From Paralcaligenes sp. KSB-10 (lineage in GTDB: Bacteria > Pseudomonadota > Gammaproteobacteria > Burkholderiales > Burkholderiaceae_B): a stretch of 64,000 nucleotides of DNA. Location: the NCBI RefSeq assembly GCF_021266465.1, contig NZ_CP089848.1:3224001-3288000 (forward strand). The letters are read 5' to 3'. This document shows positions 43,004 through 51,415 of this stretch, in pieces; position 1 is the stretch's first letter; each line of letters opens with the position of its first letter. The position numbers and the translations under genes are program-made. Under the pieces are notes generated by a model that worked only from the letters and a program-made list of their open reading frames with translations, did not search any database and was not told the DNA's origin.

Positions 43004-43122
43004 CGAAAAAAAAGCGGGCATCGCCATGAGTTTCCCAATGATTCGACCCTGATGGATTCTGCTACTATGCAAGCAGGCAGGCCATTGGGGCTGATCAGGA
43101 CAAATTGGCTGAATTGCGAGAA

Positions 43123-43626
43123 ATGGTCTCGAAAAAAAATATCAAGAAACTGCAATCCCTGCGCCCTAAAGGCGTAAGCCGTTTATTGCTTCTGGCCCGC
43201 AGAAATTTCGTCACTGAAATCGGCGCCTTGATTGAAAAATCCGGATTCCCGGTTTTGCCTGACTCGTGCCTCATGCTGCTGCCCTATATCGAGCTGGAAG
43301 GTACCCGCAGCACAGATATCGCCCATCGTGCAAGCATGAGCAAGCAGGCGGTGACGCAAGTCATCGGCATCATGGAAAAAGTGAAGCTTGTCGAAAAGAA
43401 ACTGGACCCCAACGATGCCCGAGCCACGTTGATATCGTTCACCGAGTTTGGCGCCGCTTATCTGATGCACATGCATACCATCATCAATAAAGTGGAAAGC
43501 GATCTGGGCGAAAAAATCGGCGAAGAACAGATGGCGCTGTTTCGATCCGTTCTCGACTTTATGGCGTACAGCTGGCCCGCCGCGACAGCCAGCCAAATAA
43601 TTTCTGGCGCCAAGCCGCCGGAATAA
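43123..43626 (+). CDS. MarR-family transcriptional regulator
   Basis: 167 residues. Winged HTH in the middle: STDIAHRASMSKQAVTQVIG, followed by KVKLVEKKLDPNDARATLIS, the MarR wing with the Asp-x-Arg pattern. Flanking helices form the dimer interface. The ATG at 43123 is preferred over a TTG at 43105 in frame. Downstream of the TfdA-type dioxygenase on the same strand; likely represses it through the repeat at 41937-41965. Confidence 0.87.
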   Translation: MVSKKNIKKLQSLRPKGVSRLLLLARRNFVTEIGALIEKSGFPVLPDSCLMLLPYIELEGTRSTDIAHRASMSKQAVTQVIGIMEKVKLVEKKLDPNDARATLISFTEFGAAYLMHMHTIINKVESDLGEKIGEEQMALFRSVLDFMAYSWPAATASQIISGAKPPE

Positions 43627-43755
43627 ATCAATCTATTTATTCCTGAACAATAAGTCGGATGCGCCCCGCCGCATTTTCGCGGAATCGATCATGCATCGAT
43701 CCTTTTTCACGCTTCCCCGCAGGGCAGGCAATAGCGGCAAGGCCGGATCGAAAGG

Positions 43756-44715
43756 CTATTTGTTTGCGAACATGCCGGGATTCTGCCGGACAAACTCTTT
43801 GGTGCGCAAAGCATCTTCTTGCAACATCGCCTCCAGTTCCTCGGGCGTTGATGCTTCCAGTTGATAGCCGTTATGTTCCAATGTTTTCCTTATGGTCGGC
43901 TCCTCCACAAATTTCCGACTGACCGCGGCCATTTTCAGGATAATGTCTCTAGGGGTATTCTTTGGGGCAAATATTCCGTACCAATTGCCAAAAACACCGT
44001 TGGGCATTCCGCTTTCTTTCAAAGTGGGAACGTCTGGCAGCGCCTCGCTACGCTTGGCTGAGGTAATCGCCAGGGCCCGCAATTTCCCTGATGTCGTCAA
44101 GGTTTGCAATACAGGAATATTGGCAAATACCATGTCGACCTGCCCGCCTATGGCGTCGGTGGCCGCCTGCGCTCCGCCTTTATAGGGAACATGAGTCAGG
44201 CTGATATCTGTATATTTTTCCAGCATCCCCACCTGAAGAAATAAAGAGGCGCTTGAAATTGTGTATTTCGACGGATTTCGACGCGCCATGGCGATAAGCT
44301 CGGAAATGGTCTTGGCGGGAAAGTTCATATTCGTCGCCACCAAACCGGGCATGCGGGCAATCAGGCTGACTGCCGCCAAGCTCTTGTGCACATCGAACGG
44401 CGGAACAGGGCCCACAGACGGGTTTGTGGCCAAAGTATCCACACCCCATAAAAACGTATAGCCGTCCGGATCGGCCCTGGCTACCGCCTCGCTGCCGATA
44501 TTGGTCGCCGCACCCGGCTTGTTTTCAATGATGACGGCCTGCTTGAGTTCTTTATGTAGAAAATTTCCGTATTGCCGGGCTATCACATCTGTAGATCCCC
44601 CTGGCGCATAAGGCACCACCAATTTGATGGGCTTCTCGGGCCACGCCGCAGCGCCGGCGGCGTACGGGCAGACAAGCACCAGCATGCTCAGGAATAAAGC
44701 CAGGCCGTTCTTCAT
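43756..44715 (-). CDS. Bug-family periplasmic receptor
   Basis: 319 residues. Sec signal peptide to about YAAGAAAWPEKP, then KLVVPYAPGGSTDVIARQYG, IENKPGAATNIGSEAVARA, DPDGYTFLWGVD and LTHVPYKGGAQAATDAIGGQ. Divergent from hpaR. It may import an aromatic or dicarboxylic acid; its proximity to the hpa cluster is suggestive but not proof of a link, and the TfdA-type gene on the other side is an alternative partner. Confidence 0.92.
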   Translation of the reverse strand: MKNGLALFLSMLVLVCPYAAGAAAWPEKPIKLVVPYAPGGSTDVIARQYGNFLHKELKQAVIIENKPGAATNIGSEAVARADPDGYTFLWGVDTLATNPSVGPVPPFDVHKSLAAVSLIARMPGLVATNMNFPAKTISELIAMARRNPSKYTISSASLFLQVGMLEKYTDISLTHVPYKGGAQAATDAIGGQVDMVFANIPVLQTLTTSGKLRALAITSAKRSEALPDVPTLKESGMPNGVFGNWYGIFAPKNTPRDIILKMAAVSRKFVEEPTIRKTLEHNGYQLEASTPEELEAMLQEDALRTKEFVRQNPGMFANK

Positions 44716-44847
44716 GATTTATGTCTCCATTAATAATTCTTGATTGCAAGTTTAAGATTTGCCTTGTTTTTAATCAAGTAACTTTATTAAAAATAGTGCA
44801 GATGAAAATAGAGCCGATGCGATCTTCACCCGAACCAGCCCATTCTT

Positions 44848-44855
44848 GTTAACAT
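44848..44855. promoter_or_regulatory. hpaR: Possible HpaR half-site before hpaR
   Basis: GTTAACAT ends 6 bp before the hpaR ATG and matches half of the palindrome at 47852-47865. Only a weak candidate for autoregulation. Confidence 0.3.
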
Positions 44856-44861
44856 CGCAAC

Positions 44862-45308
44862 ATGAATGCACCCTTCCAGCACCGCAACCTGCCGCACCTG
44901 CTGCTTTACGCACGTGAAACGTTAATGGCGTATTTCCGGCCGATACTGAATGAAGCCGGCGTCACCGAGCAGCAATGGCGCGTGCTGCGCACGCTCAGCG
45001 AACTGGGCTCCATGGAGCCCAATCAGATTGCCCGCAGCTGTCAAATCCTCAGCCCCAGCCTGACCCGCATGCTGGCCGGCATGGAGCAGTCGGGCCTGAT
45101 CAAGCGCACACGCTCGGCGGCCGATCAGCGCCGCCAGGAAATATCGCTGACTCCAAAGAGCCATACGCTCATCAAGCACATGCACCCCAGAGTCGATGAA
45201 AAATACCGGGAGCTCGAGGGCAAGATCGGCAAGGAATTGCTGGAACGCCTTTACCGCGACATCGATGCCGCGGTGGGAATGGTCAAGCAGGATGAGCCCC
45301 CGCGCTAA
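44862..45308 (+). CDS. hpaR: HpaR, MarR-type repressor of homoprotocatechuate degradation
   Basis: 148 residues, the size of E. coli HpaR. NLPHLLLYARETLMAYFRPIL start, then the HTH WRVLRTLSELGSMEPNQIAR and LSPSLTRMLAGMEQSGLIKR and the wing with RSAADQRRQEISLT, all typical of HpaR. Represses the hpa catabolic genes until 4-hydroxyphenylacetate-type effectors bind. Its stop overlaps the convergent hpaD stop by 4 bp. Operators are the palindromes at 47750-47761 and 47852-47865. Confidence 0.93.
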   Translation: MNAPFQHRNLPHLLLYARETLMAYFRPILNEAGVTEQQWRVLRTLSELGSMEPNQIARSCQILSPSLTRMLAGMEQSGLIKRTRSAADQRRQEISLTPKSHTLIKHMHPRVDEKYRELEGKIGKELLERLYRDIDAAVGMVKQDEPPR

Positions 45309-46153
45309 GGCAGGGGAAAGATTGCGTTGATCTGGCCGGTGCCCGAGCTGGCGAAGTAATCGGTCACGATCTCGACCGGGCGCCGGTATTCGTCCCAGCC
45401 CAGCAGGCCCAGCAGCATGGCGGTGTCGTGCATGCCGCCTTCGCCCTCGCATAGCCGCGCGTAGTCCGGCAGCATTTTGCAGAACGTGCTCCAGTCGCCC
45501 TGGCGCCACAAATCCACAACACGCAAATCGACCTGGCGGTGGAATTCGCGGCTGATCTGGTGCATTGACTCTTCGGGGCTGCCGTTGTCGTTGAAGCGAT
45601 GCGACAGCGAACCGCTGGCCAGCACGGCCACATTGCTGTCGCTGCGCTTTATGGCTTCGAGCACGGCGGCGCCGAAACGGCGGCTTTCCTGCAGGTCGTG
45701 CCAGGCGCACCACGCTGCAATCGACACCACCTTGAAATGCTGGTCGGTGTTCATGTAGCGCATGGGTACCAGTGTGCCGTATTCGAGTTCGAGGCTGTCG
45801 ATTTCATGGGCGCGAGTGCCCACACCATGCTGATTGGCCGTTTCGGCGATCAGGCGGCCCAGTTCGGAATTGCCGGGATACTCATATTTCATATCCTTGA
45901 TGAAATGCGGCAATTCATTGCTGGTGTATATGCCGGAAAACCGACTATTGCAATTGATGTGGTAGCCGGCATTGACCAGCCAGTGCACATCGAACACCAC
46001 CAGGGTGTCGACCCCCAAATCGCGGCAGCGCTGGCCTATGATGCGATGCCCCTGGATCGCCGCCTCGCGGCAGCCATGGTGCTTGCCCGGGAGCTCGGAC
46101 AAATACATGGACGGAACATGTGTAATCTTGGCCGCCAGCGATAATTTTCCCAT
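45305..46153 (-). CDS. hpaD: HpaD, 3,4-dihydroxyphenylacetate 2,3-dioxygenase
   Basis: 282 residues, matching the enterobacterial enzyme closely: LAAKITHVPSMYLSELPGKH, VFDVHWLVNAGYHINCN, YTSNELPHFIKDMKYEY, VLASGSLSHRFNDNG and SSGTGQINAIFPLP. Class III extradiol (LigB-type) ring cleavage of homoprotocatechuate to 5-carboxymethyl-2-hydroxymuconate semialdehyde, needing Fe(II) or Mn(II) bound by the His residues of HVPSM and DVHWLV and a downstream Glu. Transcribed with hpaE from the divergent promoter, 66 bp behind it. Confidence 0.96.
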   Translation of the reverse strand: MGKLSLAAKITHVPSMYLSELPGKHHGCREAAIQGHRIIGQRCRDLGVDTLVVFDVHWLVNAGYHINCNSRFSGIYTSNELPHFIKDMKYEYPGNSELGRLIAETANQHGVGTRAHEIDSLELEYGTLVPMRYMNTDQHFKVVSIAAWCAWHDLQESRRFGAAVLEAIKRSDSNVAVLASGSLSHRFNDNGSPEESMHQISREFHRQVDLRVVDLWRQGDWSTFCKMLPDYARLCEGEGGMHDTAMLLGLLGWDEYRRPVEIVTDYFASSGTGQINAIFPLP

Positions 46154-46219
46154 TTCCGTCTCCTGTGCCGATGACCGGCGTCGCTCTTTGCAATTTGATC
46201 GTGCCGGACGCTGCGGCGC

Positions 46220-47686
46220 CTACATGCCCCATTTGGGAATGTGATGACTGCCCATGGACACGCATACGTTCTTGACGTCGGCAAACACCTCGAGGCTGTA
46301 CTCGCCGCCTTCGCGACCCGTGCCGGAATCCTTGATGCCGCCAAAGGGCTGGCGCAGATCGCGCACATTCTGGCTGTTGATGAACACCATGCCGGCCTCG
46401 ATGCCTCGCGCCAGGCGATGCGCCTTGCCGATATCGTTGGTCCATATATACGACGCCAGGCCGTACTTGACATCATTGGCCAGGGCCAAGCCTTCGGCTT
46501 CGTCCTTGAACGGCAGCAGACACGCCACGGGGCCAAAAATTTCTTCCTGGGCGCAGCGCATGCAATTGTCGACGTCGGCCAGCACGGTGGGGCGCACGAA
46601 GTTGCCATGCTTCAGATGATTGGGCAAACCCTCGGGCTTGTCGGGGCCGCCGGCCAGTATGCGAGCGCCCTCCTGCTCGGCCAGGCGAATATAGCCGGTG
46701 ACCTTTTCCCAATGCTGGCGGGTGATCATGGAACCGACATTGGTTTTGGCATCGGCGGGATCGCCCACCACCAGGCGATTGGCGCGCTCGGCGAACTTGC
46801 GCACAAAATCGTCGTAAATGGTTTCCTGGATGAAAATGCGCGAGCCCGCGGTGCAGCGCTCGCCGTTCAGGGAAAAAATGGTGAACAAGGCGGCATCCAG
46901 CGCACGATCGACATCGGCGTCGTCGAATACCAGCACAGGCGACTTGCCGCCCAGCTCCATGGAAAATTTCTTGACACCGCCCGCGGTGGCGACGATTTTC
47001 TTGCCCGTGGCCGTGCCGCCGGTAAAAGAAATCGCACGCACATCGGGATGGCGCACCAAGGCCTCGCCGGCGGTGGCGCCATAGCCATGCACTACATTCA
47101 GCACACCAGGCGGAATACCGGCTTCCAGGGCCAGCCGCCCCAGTTGATCGGCGGTCAGCGGCGACAATTCAGACATCTTCAACACCGCCGTATTGCCCAG
47201 CGCCAGACACGGCGCGGTTTTCCACGTGGCCGTCATGAAGGGCACATTCCAGGGCGAAATCAGGGCGCACACGCCTACGGGCTGATACAGCGTGTAATTC
47301 AGCATCTGATCGTCGACCGGGTAGGTACGGCCATTCATGCGGGTGCACACTTCGGCAAAAAAATTGAAGTTCTGCGAAGCGCGGGGAATCAGCTGCTTGC
47401 GGGTCTGCGAAATGGGCAGGCCCGTGTCGCGGGTTTCAAGCTCGGCCAGTTCAGGCACATTCTTGTCGATCAGCTCGCCCAGCCGGCGCATGAGGCGGGC
47501 GCGCTCGCTGGCCGGGGTGTTGGCCCACTTGGGAAAAGCGTCCTTGGCCGCGGCGACGGCGGCATCGATTTCAGCTTCGCCGCCGGATGCCACCTCGTCT
47601 ATGGCTTCGCCCGTGGCCGGGTTATAGGTGGTAAAACGGTCTTGGCTGTCGACCTCTTTGCCGTTGATCCAGTGCTTGATGCTCAC
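46220..47686 (-). CDS. hpaE: HpaE, 5-carboxymethyl-2-hydroxymuconate semialdehyde dehydrogenase
   Basis: 488 residues, equal to the usual HpaE. Aldehyde dehydrogenase landmarks: LISPWNVPFMTATWKTAPCL, ISFTGGTATGKKI, the catalytic Glu in MELGGKSPVLVFDDAD and catalytic Cys in FSLNGERCTAGSRIF. NAD-dependent oxidation of the ring-cleavage aldehyde to 5-carboxymethyl-2-hydroxymuconate. The start is a GTG at 47686 (VSIKHWINGKEV) with AAGGAG upstream; an upstream ATG at 47708 is poorly placed. Confidence 0.95.
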   Translation of the reverse strand: MSIKHWINGKEVDSQDRFTTYNPATGEAIDEVASGGEAEIDAAVAAAKDAFPKWANTPASERARLMRRLGELIDKNVPELAELETRDTGLPISQTRKQLIPRASQNFNFFAEVCTRMNGRTYPVDDQMLNYTLYQPVGVCALISPWNVPFMTATWKTAPCLALGNTAVLKMSELSPLTADQLGRLALEAGIPPGVLNVVHGYGATAGEALVRHPDVRAISFTGGTATGKKIVATAGGVKKFSMELGGKSPVLVFDDADVDRALDAALFTIFSLNGERCTAGSRIFIQETIYDDFVRKFAERANRLVVGDPADAKTNVGSMITRQHWEKVTGYIRLAEQEGARILAGGPDKPEGLPNHLKHGNFVRPTVLADVDNCMRCAQEEIFGPVACLLPFKDEAEGLALANDVKYGLASYIWTNDIGKAHRLARGIEAGMVFINSQNVRDLRQPFGGIKDSGTGREGGEYSLEVFADVKNVCVSMGSHHIPKWGM

Positions 47687-47749
47687 GCCGCTCTCCTTGC
47701 CGCCAGGCAACCGGACTATTGTCGGTGGCTGTCGGGCATTTAAATATAG

Positions 47750-47761
47750 TTAACTAGTTAA
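47750..47761. promoter_or_regulatory. HpaR-like operator for hpaE-hpaD
   Basis: TTAACTAGTTAA, a perfect 12-bp palindrome 63 bp upstream of the hpaE GTG, in the divergent hpaE/hpaF region. Its TTAAC half-sites are shared with the second palindrome at 47853-47864. Confidence 0.7.
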
Positions 47762-47851
47762 TAATCTACTTTTTCCGCCGGCCTGTCAAGACTCCCCGTC
47801 ACTACCCGCCTGGACAAACGCTCGTTGACGCGCGGGCCGGTTTTCTTTATT

Positions 47852-47865
47852 ATTAACATGTTAAT
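47852..47865. promoter_or_regulatory. HpaR-like operator for hpaF-hpaI
   Basis: ATTAACATGTTAAT, a perfect 14-bp palindrome 21 bp before the hpaF ATG, about 100 bp from the first palindrome. The position overlaps where the promoter or leader of the plus-strand operon must be, fitting repression. Confidence 0.72.
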
Positions 47866-47886
47866 TACAAGATGCAAGGGTCCGCC

Positions 47887-48288
47887 ATGCCGCATATATG
47901 GATCGAGTACTCAGCCAATCTGCGCCCCGAAATCGATGTCCGGGCCTTGATGAAAACTGTGCAGGACACCGCCATCGGCGACGGCAGCGTCTTTCCCCTG
48001 GCGGGCGCCCGCACTCGCGCCCTCTGCATCGACGACTATCTGATCGTCGACGGGCATCCCGACAACGCTTTTGTCCATGTCACCCTGAAAATCGGCCATG
48101 GCCGCGACGACGCAGTCAAGCAGCGGGCCGGCGAGCGGATTTTTGCTGCGCTACAGCAAGCCCTGGCGCCCATCATGGCGTCCCGGCCGCTGGGCATTAC
48201 CATGCAGATCGAGGAAGCCGACCCCGTCCTCAACTATAAAAGCAATAACTATCGGGATTACCTCAAGGCCCGGGCCGCAAACAAATAA
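47887..48288 (+). CDS. hpaF: HpaF, 5-carboxymethyl-2-hydroxymuconate delta-isomerase
   Basis: 133 residues. MPHIWIEYSANLRPEIDVRA places the catalytic N-terminal Pro directly after the initiator Met, as in CHMI and other tautomerases; this also fixes the start at 47887 over the in-frame ATG at 47872. The rest has LIVDGHPDNAFVHVTLKIG and NYKSNNYRDYL. Isomerises 5-carboxymethyl-2-hydroxymuconate to 5-oxopent-3-ene-1,2,5-tricarboxylate. First gene of the plus-strand hpa operon. Confidence 0.95.
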   Translation: MPHIWIEYSANLRPEIDVRALMKTVQDTAIGDGSVFPLAGARTRALCIDDYLIVDGHPDNAFVHVTLKIGHGRDDAVKQRAGERIFAALQQALAPIMASRPLGITMQIEEADPVLNYKSNNYRDYLKARAANK

Positions 48289-48299
48289 GGAGTTTTCCC

Positions 48300-48986
48300 A
48301 TGACGACCCAAGCGGACTATGCCACTTTGGCCTGCGGACCTGCCGCCGATCGACCCCGGATCGTGGTGGGGACCCTGCTCAATTACCGGCAGGCCCTGGA
48401 ACAACTGGGCGATGCCGCCAATCAGCCTCCCTACAAATCGGCCCCCAAGGCCCCGGTCCTGTATATCAAGCCGGCCAACACCTATGCCCAGGACGGCGAC
48501 GAAATTGTGCTGCCTGCCGACGTCGCCGAAGTCGAGATCGGCGCCTGCCTGGGCATTGTCTTCCAGCGCAAGGCCACCCGGGTCAGCGAAGCACAGGCAA
48601 TGGATTATGTGGCCGGATACCGCATCGTGGCCGATCTGTCGGTGCCGCACTCCAGCTACTTCCGCCCGCCCATGAAACAGAAATGCCGCGACGGCTTCTG
48701 CCCCATGGGAGCCCTGCTTGCCCGCGATCAAATCCAGAATCCGGACGACCTGAGTATCCAGGTGCATGTCGATGGCCAGTGCATGCAGCAGGCGCATACC
48801 CGCGACCTGATCCGCCCTGTGGCCCGGCTGATTGCCGATGTCACGCAATTCATGAGCCTGGACCGCGGCGACATTCTGCTGGTCGGCGTTCCGGCCGGCG
48901 CCCCGCTGGCGCATGCCGGCCAACGCATTGAAATCAGCATTTCGGAACTTGGCCGCCTGACCAACCGCCTGAGCGCCCCCGTCTGA
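48300..48986 (+). CDS. hpaG1: HpaG1, fumarylacetoacetase-fold decarboxylase/isomerase subunit
   Basis: 228 residues of the FAH family. VVGTLLNYRQALEQLGDAA, PVLYIKPANTYAQDGDEI, the metal-binding acidic pair in EVEIGACLGIVF and Asp in IVADLSVPHSSYF, closing with GDILLVGVPAGAPLAHAGQ. In E. coli HpaG is one fused protein with two such halves; here the halves are separate genes G1 and G2. The enzyme decarboxylates 5-oxopent-3-ene-1,2,5-tricarboxylate and isomerises the product. AAGGAG precedes the ATG; hpaG2 follows after 19 bp. Confidence 0.92.
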   Translation: MTTQADYATLACGPAADRPRIVVGTLLNYRQALEQLGDAANQPPYKSAPKAPVLYIKPANTYAQDGDEIVLPADVAEVEIGACLGIVFQRKATRVSEAQAMDYVAGYRIVADLSVPHSSYFRPPMKQKCRDGFCPMGALLARDQIQNPDDLSIQVHVDGQCMQQAHTRDLIRPVARLIADVTQFMSLDRGDILLVGVPAGAPLAHAGQRIEISISELGRLTNRLSAPV

Positions 48987-49005
48987 CCCGCAGGAAATAC
49001 GCCCA

Positions 49006-49755
49006 ATGAAACACGCCCGCATACGCTACCAAGGCAGCATCCACCTGGCCACCGACGCCGGCGATCACCGCTTGCGGCTGGCCGATGGTCGCACCCTGTC
49101 CCAGGACGAGGTCGACTGGCTGCCGCCGATAGAACCGCGCACCACCTTTACCCTGGCCATCAACTATGCCGATCATGCCAAAGAACTGGCTTTCAAGGCA
49201 CCCGAAGAGCCCCTGGGCTTCCTGAAGGCGGCCAATACCTTTGTCGGCCATCGGGCCCAGACCCTGCGGCCCGCCGATGTGGCCTTCATGCATTATGAAT
49301 GCGAGCTGGCCGTGGTGATAGGGCGCACGGCCAGCAAGGTATCCCGCGACCAGGCCTATGAGTATGTGGCCGGCTACACGGTAGCCAACGACTACGCGCT
49401 GCGCGACTATCTGGAAAACTGGTACCGGCCCAATCTGCGCGTCAAGAGCCGCGACACCTGCACGCCGCTGGGCCCCTGGCTGGTCGAGCGCGACGATGTG
49501 CCCGACCCCATGAACCTGAACCTGCGCACCACCGTCAACGGCGTGGAAACCCAGCGCGGCAACACCCGAGACATGGTGTTCGGCATACCGGCGCTGATCG
49601 AATACTTCAGCAGTTTCATGACATTGTCACCGGGCGACCTGATCCTGACCGGCACACCCGACGGAATCGTCAACGTCAAGCCGGGCGACGAAGTCGTCAC
49701 CGAAATCGAAGGCATCGGACGCCTGGTCAATACACTGGTCGCCGATCCCGCCTGA
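49006..49755 (+). CDS. hpaG2: HpaG2, fumarylacetoacetase-fold decarboxylase/isomerase subunit
   Basis: 249 residues. [20 protein letters not shown], the metal-binding [53 protein letters not shown] and [17 protein letters not shown] are all standard FAH-family C-terminal features. Partner of HpaG1 in converting 5-oxopent-3-ene-1,2,5-tricarboxylate to 2-hydroxyhepta-2,4-dienedioate and then its keto form. hpaH follows after 40 bp. Confidence 0.93.
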   Translation: MKHARIRYQGSIHLATDAGDHRLRLADGRTLSQDEVDWLPPIEPRTTFTLAINYADHAKELAFKAPEEPLGFLKAANTFVGHRAQTLRPADVAFMHYECELAVVIGRTASKVSRDQAYEYVAGYTVANDYALRDYLENWYRPNLRVKSRDTCTPLGPWLVERDDVPDPMNLNLRTTVNGVETQRGNTRDMVFGIPALIEYFSSFMTLSPGDLILTGTPDGIVNVKPGDEVVTEIEGIGRLVNTLVADPA

Positions 49756-49795
49756 TACCGCCATCCCTCTACAGCACCCCATTGGAAACCGCTAC

Positions 49796-50599
49796 ATGCT
49801 CGACAAGAAAACCATCAGTGCCCTGGCCGCCCGGCTGCAGGAAGCCGAACGCAACCGCAGCCAGGTTCGCCAGTTCTCGCTGGACCATCCCGACATCACC
49901 ATCGACGATGCCTACGCGATCCAGCGCGAATGGGTGGCGCTGAAAATCGACAAGGGCCGCCGGGTCAAGGGGCACAAGATCGGTCTCACTTCGCGCGCCA
50001 TGCAGCAATCGTCGCAGATCGACGAACCGGATTACGGCGTGCTCCTCGACGATATGTTTTTCGGCGACGGCAGCGACATTCCCGCGGCGCGTTTCATCCA
50101 GCCCCGCCTCGAAGTGGAACTGGCCTTCATCCTGGGCAAACGCCTGGAAGGCCCGGACGTTACGCTGTTCAATGTCTACGACGCGGTCGATTATGTGGTG
50201 CCCGCACTTGAAATCATCGATGCGCGCATACAAATGATCGACCCCGACAGCAAACGGCCGCGCAAGGTATTCGACACCATTTCCGACAATGCCGCCAATG
50301 CCGGCATTGTCATGGGCGGGCGGCCCGTGAAAATCGGCGAACTCGATCTGCGCTGGATCGGCGCCATTCTTTCGCGCAATGCCGTTATCGAAGAAACCGG
50401 CGTCGCGGCGGGCGTGCTCAACCACCCCGCCAATGGCGTGGTGTGGCTGGCCAATAAACTGGCTCCCCACGGCGTGGCCCTCGAACCGGGCCAGGTGATA
50501 TTATCGGGATCGTTTACCCGCCCCGTGTTTGCCCGGCCCGGCGATACATTCAATGTCGACTACGGCCCGCTGGGTTCCGTCAACTGCCACTTTGTCTGA
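49796..50599 (+). CDS. hpaH: HpaH, 2-oxohept-4-ene-1,7-dioate hydratase
   Basis: 267 residues, as in E. coli Hpa[21 protein letters not shown], the metal-binding [32 protein letters not shown] and [20 protein letters not shown] are the features of the hydratase/decarboxylase family (MhpD, XylJ, HpaH). Adds water to the double bond to give 4-hydroxy-2-oxoheptanedioate. hpaI follows after 4 bp. Confidence 0.94.
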   Translation: MLDKKTISALAARLQEAERNRSQVRQFSLDHPDITIDDAYAIQREWVALKIDKGRRVKGHKIGLTSRAMQQSSQIDEPDYGVLLDDMFFGDGSDIPAARFIQPRLEVELAFILGKRLEGPDVTLFNVYDAVDYVVPALEIIDARIQMIDPDSKRPRKVFDTISDNAANAGIVMGGRPVKIGELDLRWIGAILSRNAVIEETGVAAGVLNHPANGVVWLANKLAPHGVALEPGQVILSGSFTRPVFARPGDTFNVDYGPLGSVNCHFV

Positions 50600-50603
50600 A
50601 CCC

Positions 50604-51413
50604 ATGGATATCCTGACCAATACCTTCAAGCAGGCGCTGCGCAAAGGCCAGCCGCAGATTGGATTGTGGGCCGCCCTGGCTCATTCCGTCACCGCCGAAA
50701 TTTGTGCCGGAGCAGGCTTCGACTGGCTGCTGATCGACGGCGAACATGCGCCCAATACCTTGCAAACCATGCTGCCGCAGTTGCAGGCCGTGGCCCCCTA
50801 TCCGGTTGCCGCGGTCGTGCGGCCTTCGTGGAACGACCCTGTGCAAATCAAGCAAGTTCTGGAAATCGGCGCCCAGACCTTGCTGATACCCATGGTGCAG
50901 TCGGGCGCCGAGGCCGCTGCCGCGGTAGCGGCTGTGCGCTATCCCCCCCACGGTATACGGGGGGTCGGCAGCTCGATTGCGCGGTCGGCGCGCTGGAACC
51001 GCATTCCCGATTACCTGCATCGTGCCAACGATGAAATGTGCGTGTTGATCCAGATTGAAACGCCGCAAGGGGTCGATGCGCTGGACGATATCCTGGCTAC
51101 GGAAGGAGTGGACGGCGTCTTTATCGGACCTGCCGATCTTTCCGCCAATATGGGCCACTTGGGCAATCCCGGCCACCCCGAGGTCGCCAAGCTGATCGAC
51201 GACACCATAGGGCGCATTGTGCGTTCGGGCAAGGCGGCCGGAATCCTGCACAGCGATATCGCTCGCGCCAAACACTTCCTGGACCTGGGCGCAACCTTCG
51301 TGGCAGTGGGCGTGGATGCTTCCCTGCTGGCGCGCGCCGCGGAAAGGCTCGCCGGCGAATTCAAGGCATCGACGCCGGGCGGTACACCGCCAAAACCAGG
51401 CGGGCCGTATTGA
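50604..51413 (+). CDS. hpaI: HpaI, 4-hydroxy-2-oxoheptanedioate aldolase
   Basis: 269 residues, class II pyruvate aldolase. [18 protein letters not shown] (catalytic His), [19 protein letters not shown] (Arg contacting the pyruvate), [16 protein letters not shown] (metal-binding Glu) and [13 protein letters not shown] (metal-binding Asp). Splits the substrate to pyruvate and succinic semialdehyde, ending the pathway. The start at 50604 is 4 bp after the hpaH stop; the frame is open to 50529, inside hpaH. Composite repeat copy 3 starts 2-3 bp after its stop. Confidence 0.95.
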   Translation: MDILTNTFKQALRKGQPQIGLWAALAHSVTAEICAGAGFDWLLIDGEHAPNTLQTMLPQLQAVAPYPVAAVVRPSWNDPVQIKQVLEIGAQTLLIPMVQSGAEAAAAVAAVRYPPHGIRGVGSSIARSARWNRIPDYLHRANDEMCVLIQIETPQGVDALDDILATEGVDGVFIGPADLSANMGHLGNPGHPEVAKLIDDTIGRIVRSGKAAGILHSDIARAKHFLDLGATFVAVGVDASLLARAAERLAGEFKASTPGGTPPKPGGPY

Positions 51414-51415
51414 GC

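Noticed and set aside
46241-47743. 500-codon plus-strand ORF
   Set aside because: Antisense shadow of hpaE, which has all catalytic motifs.
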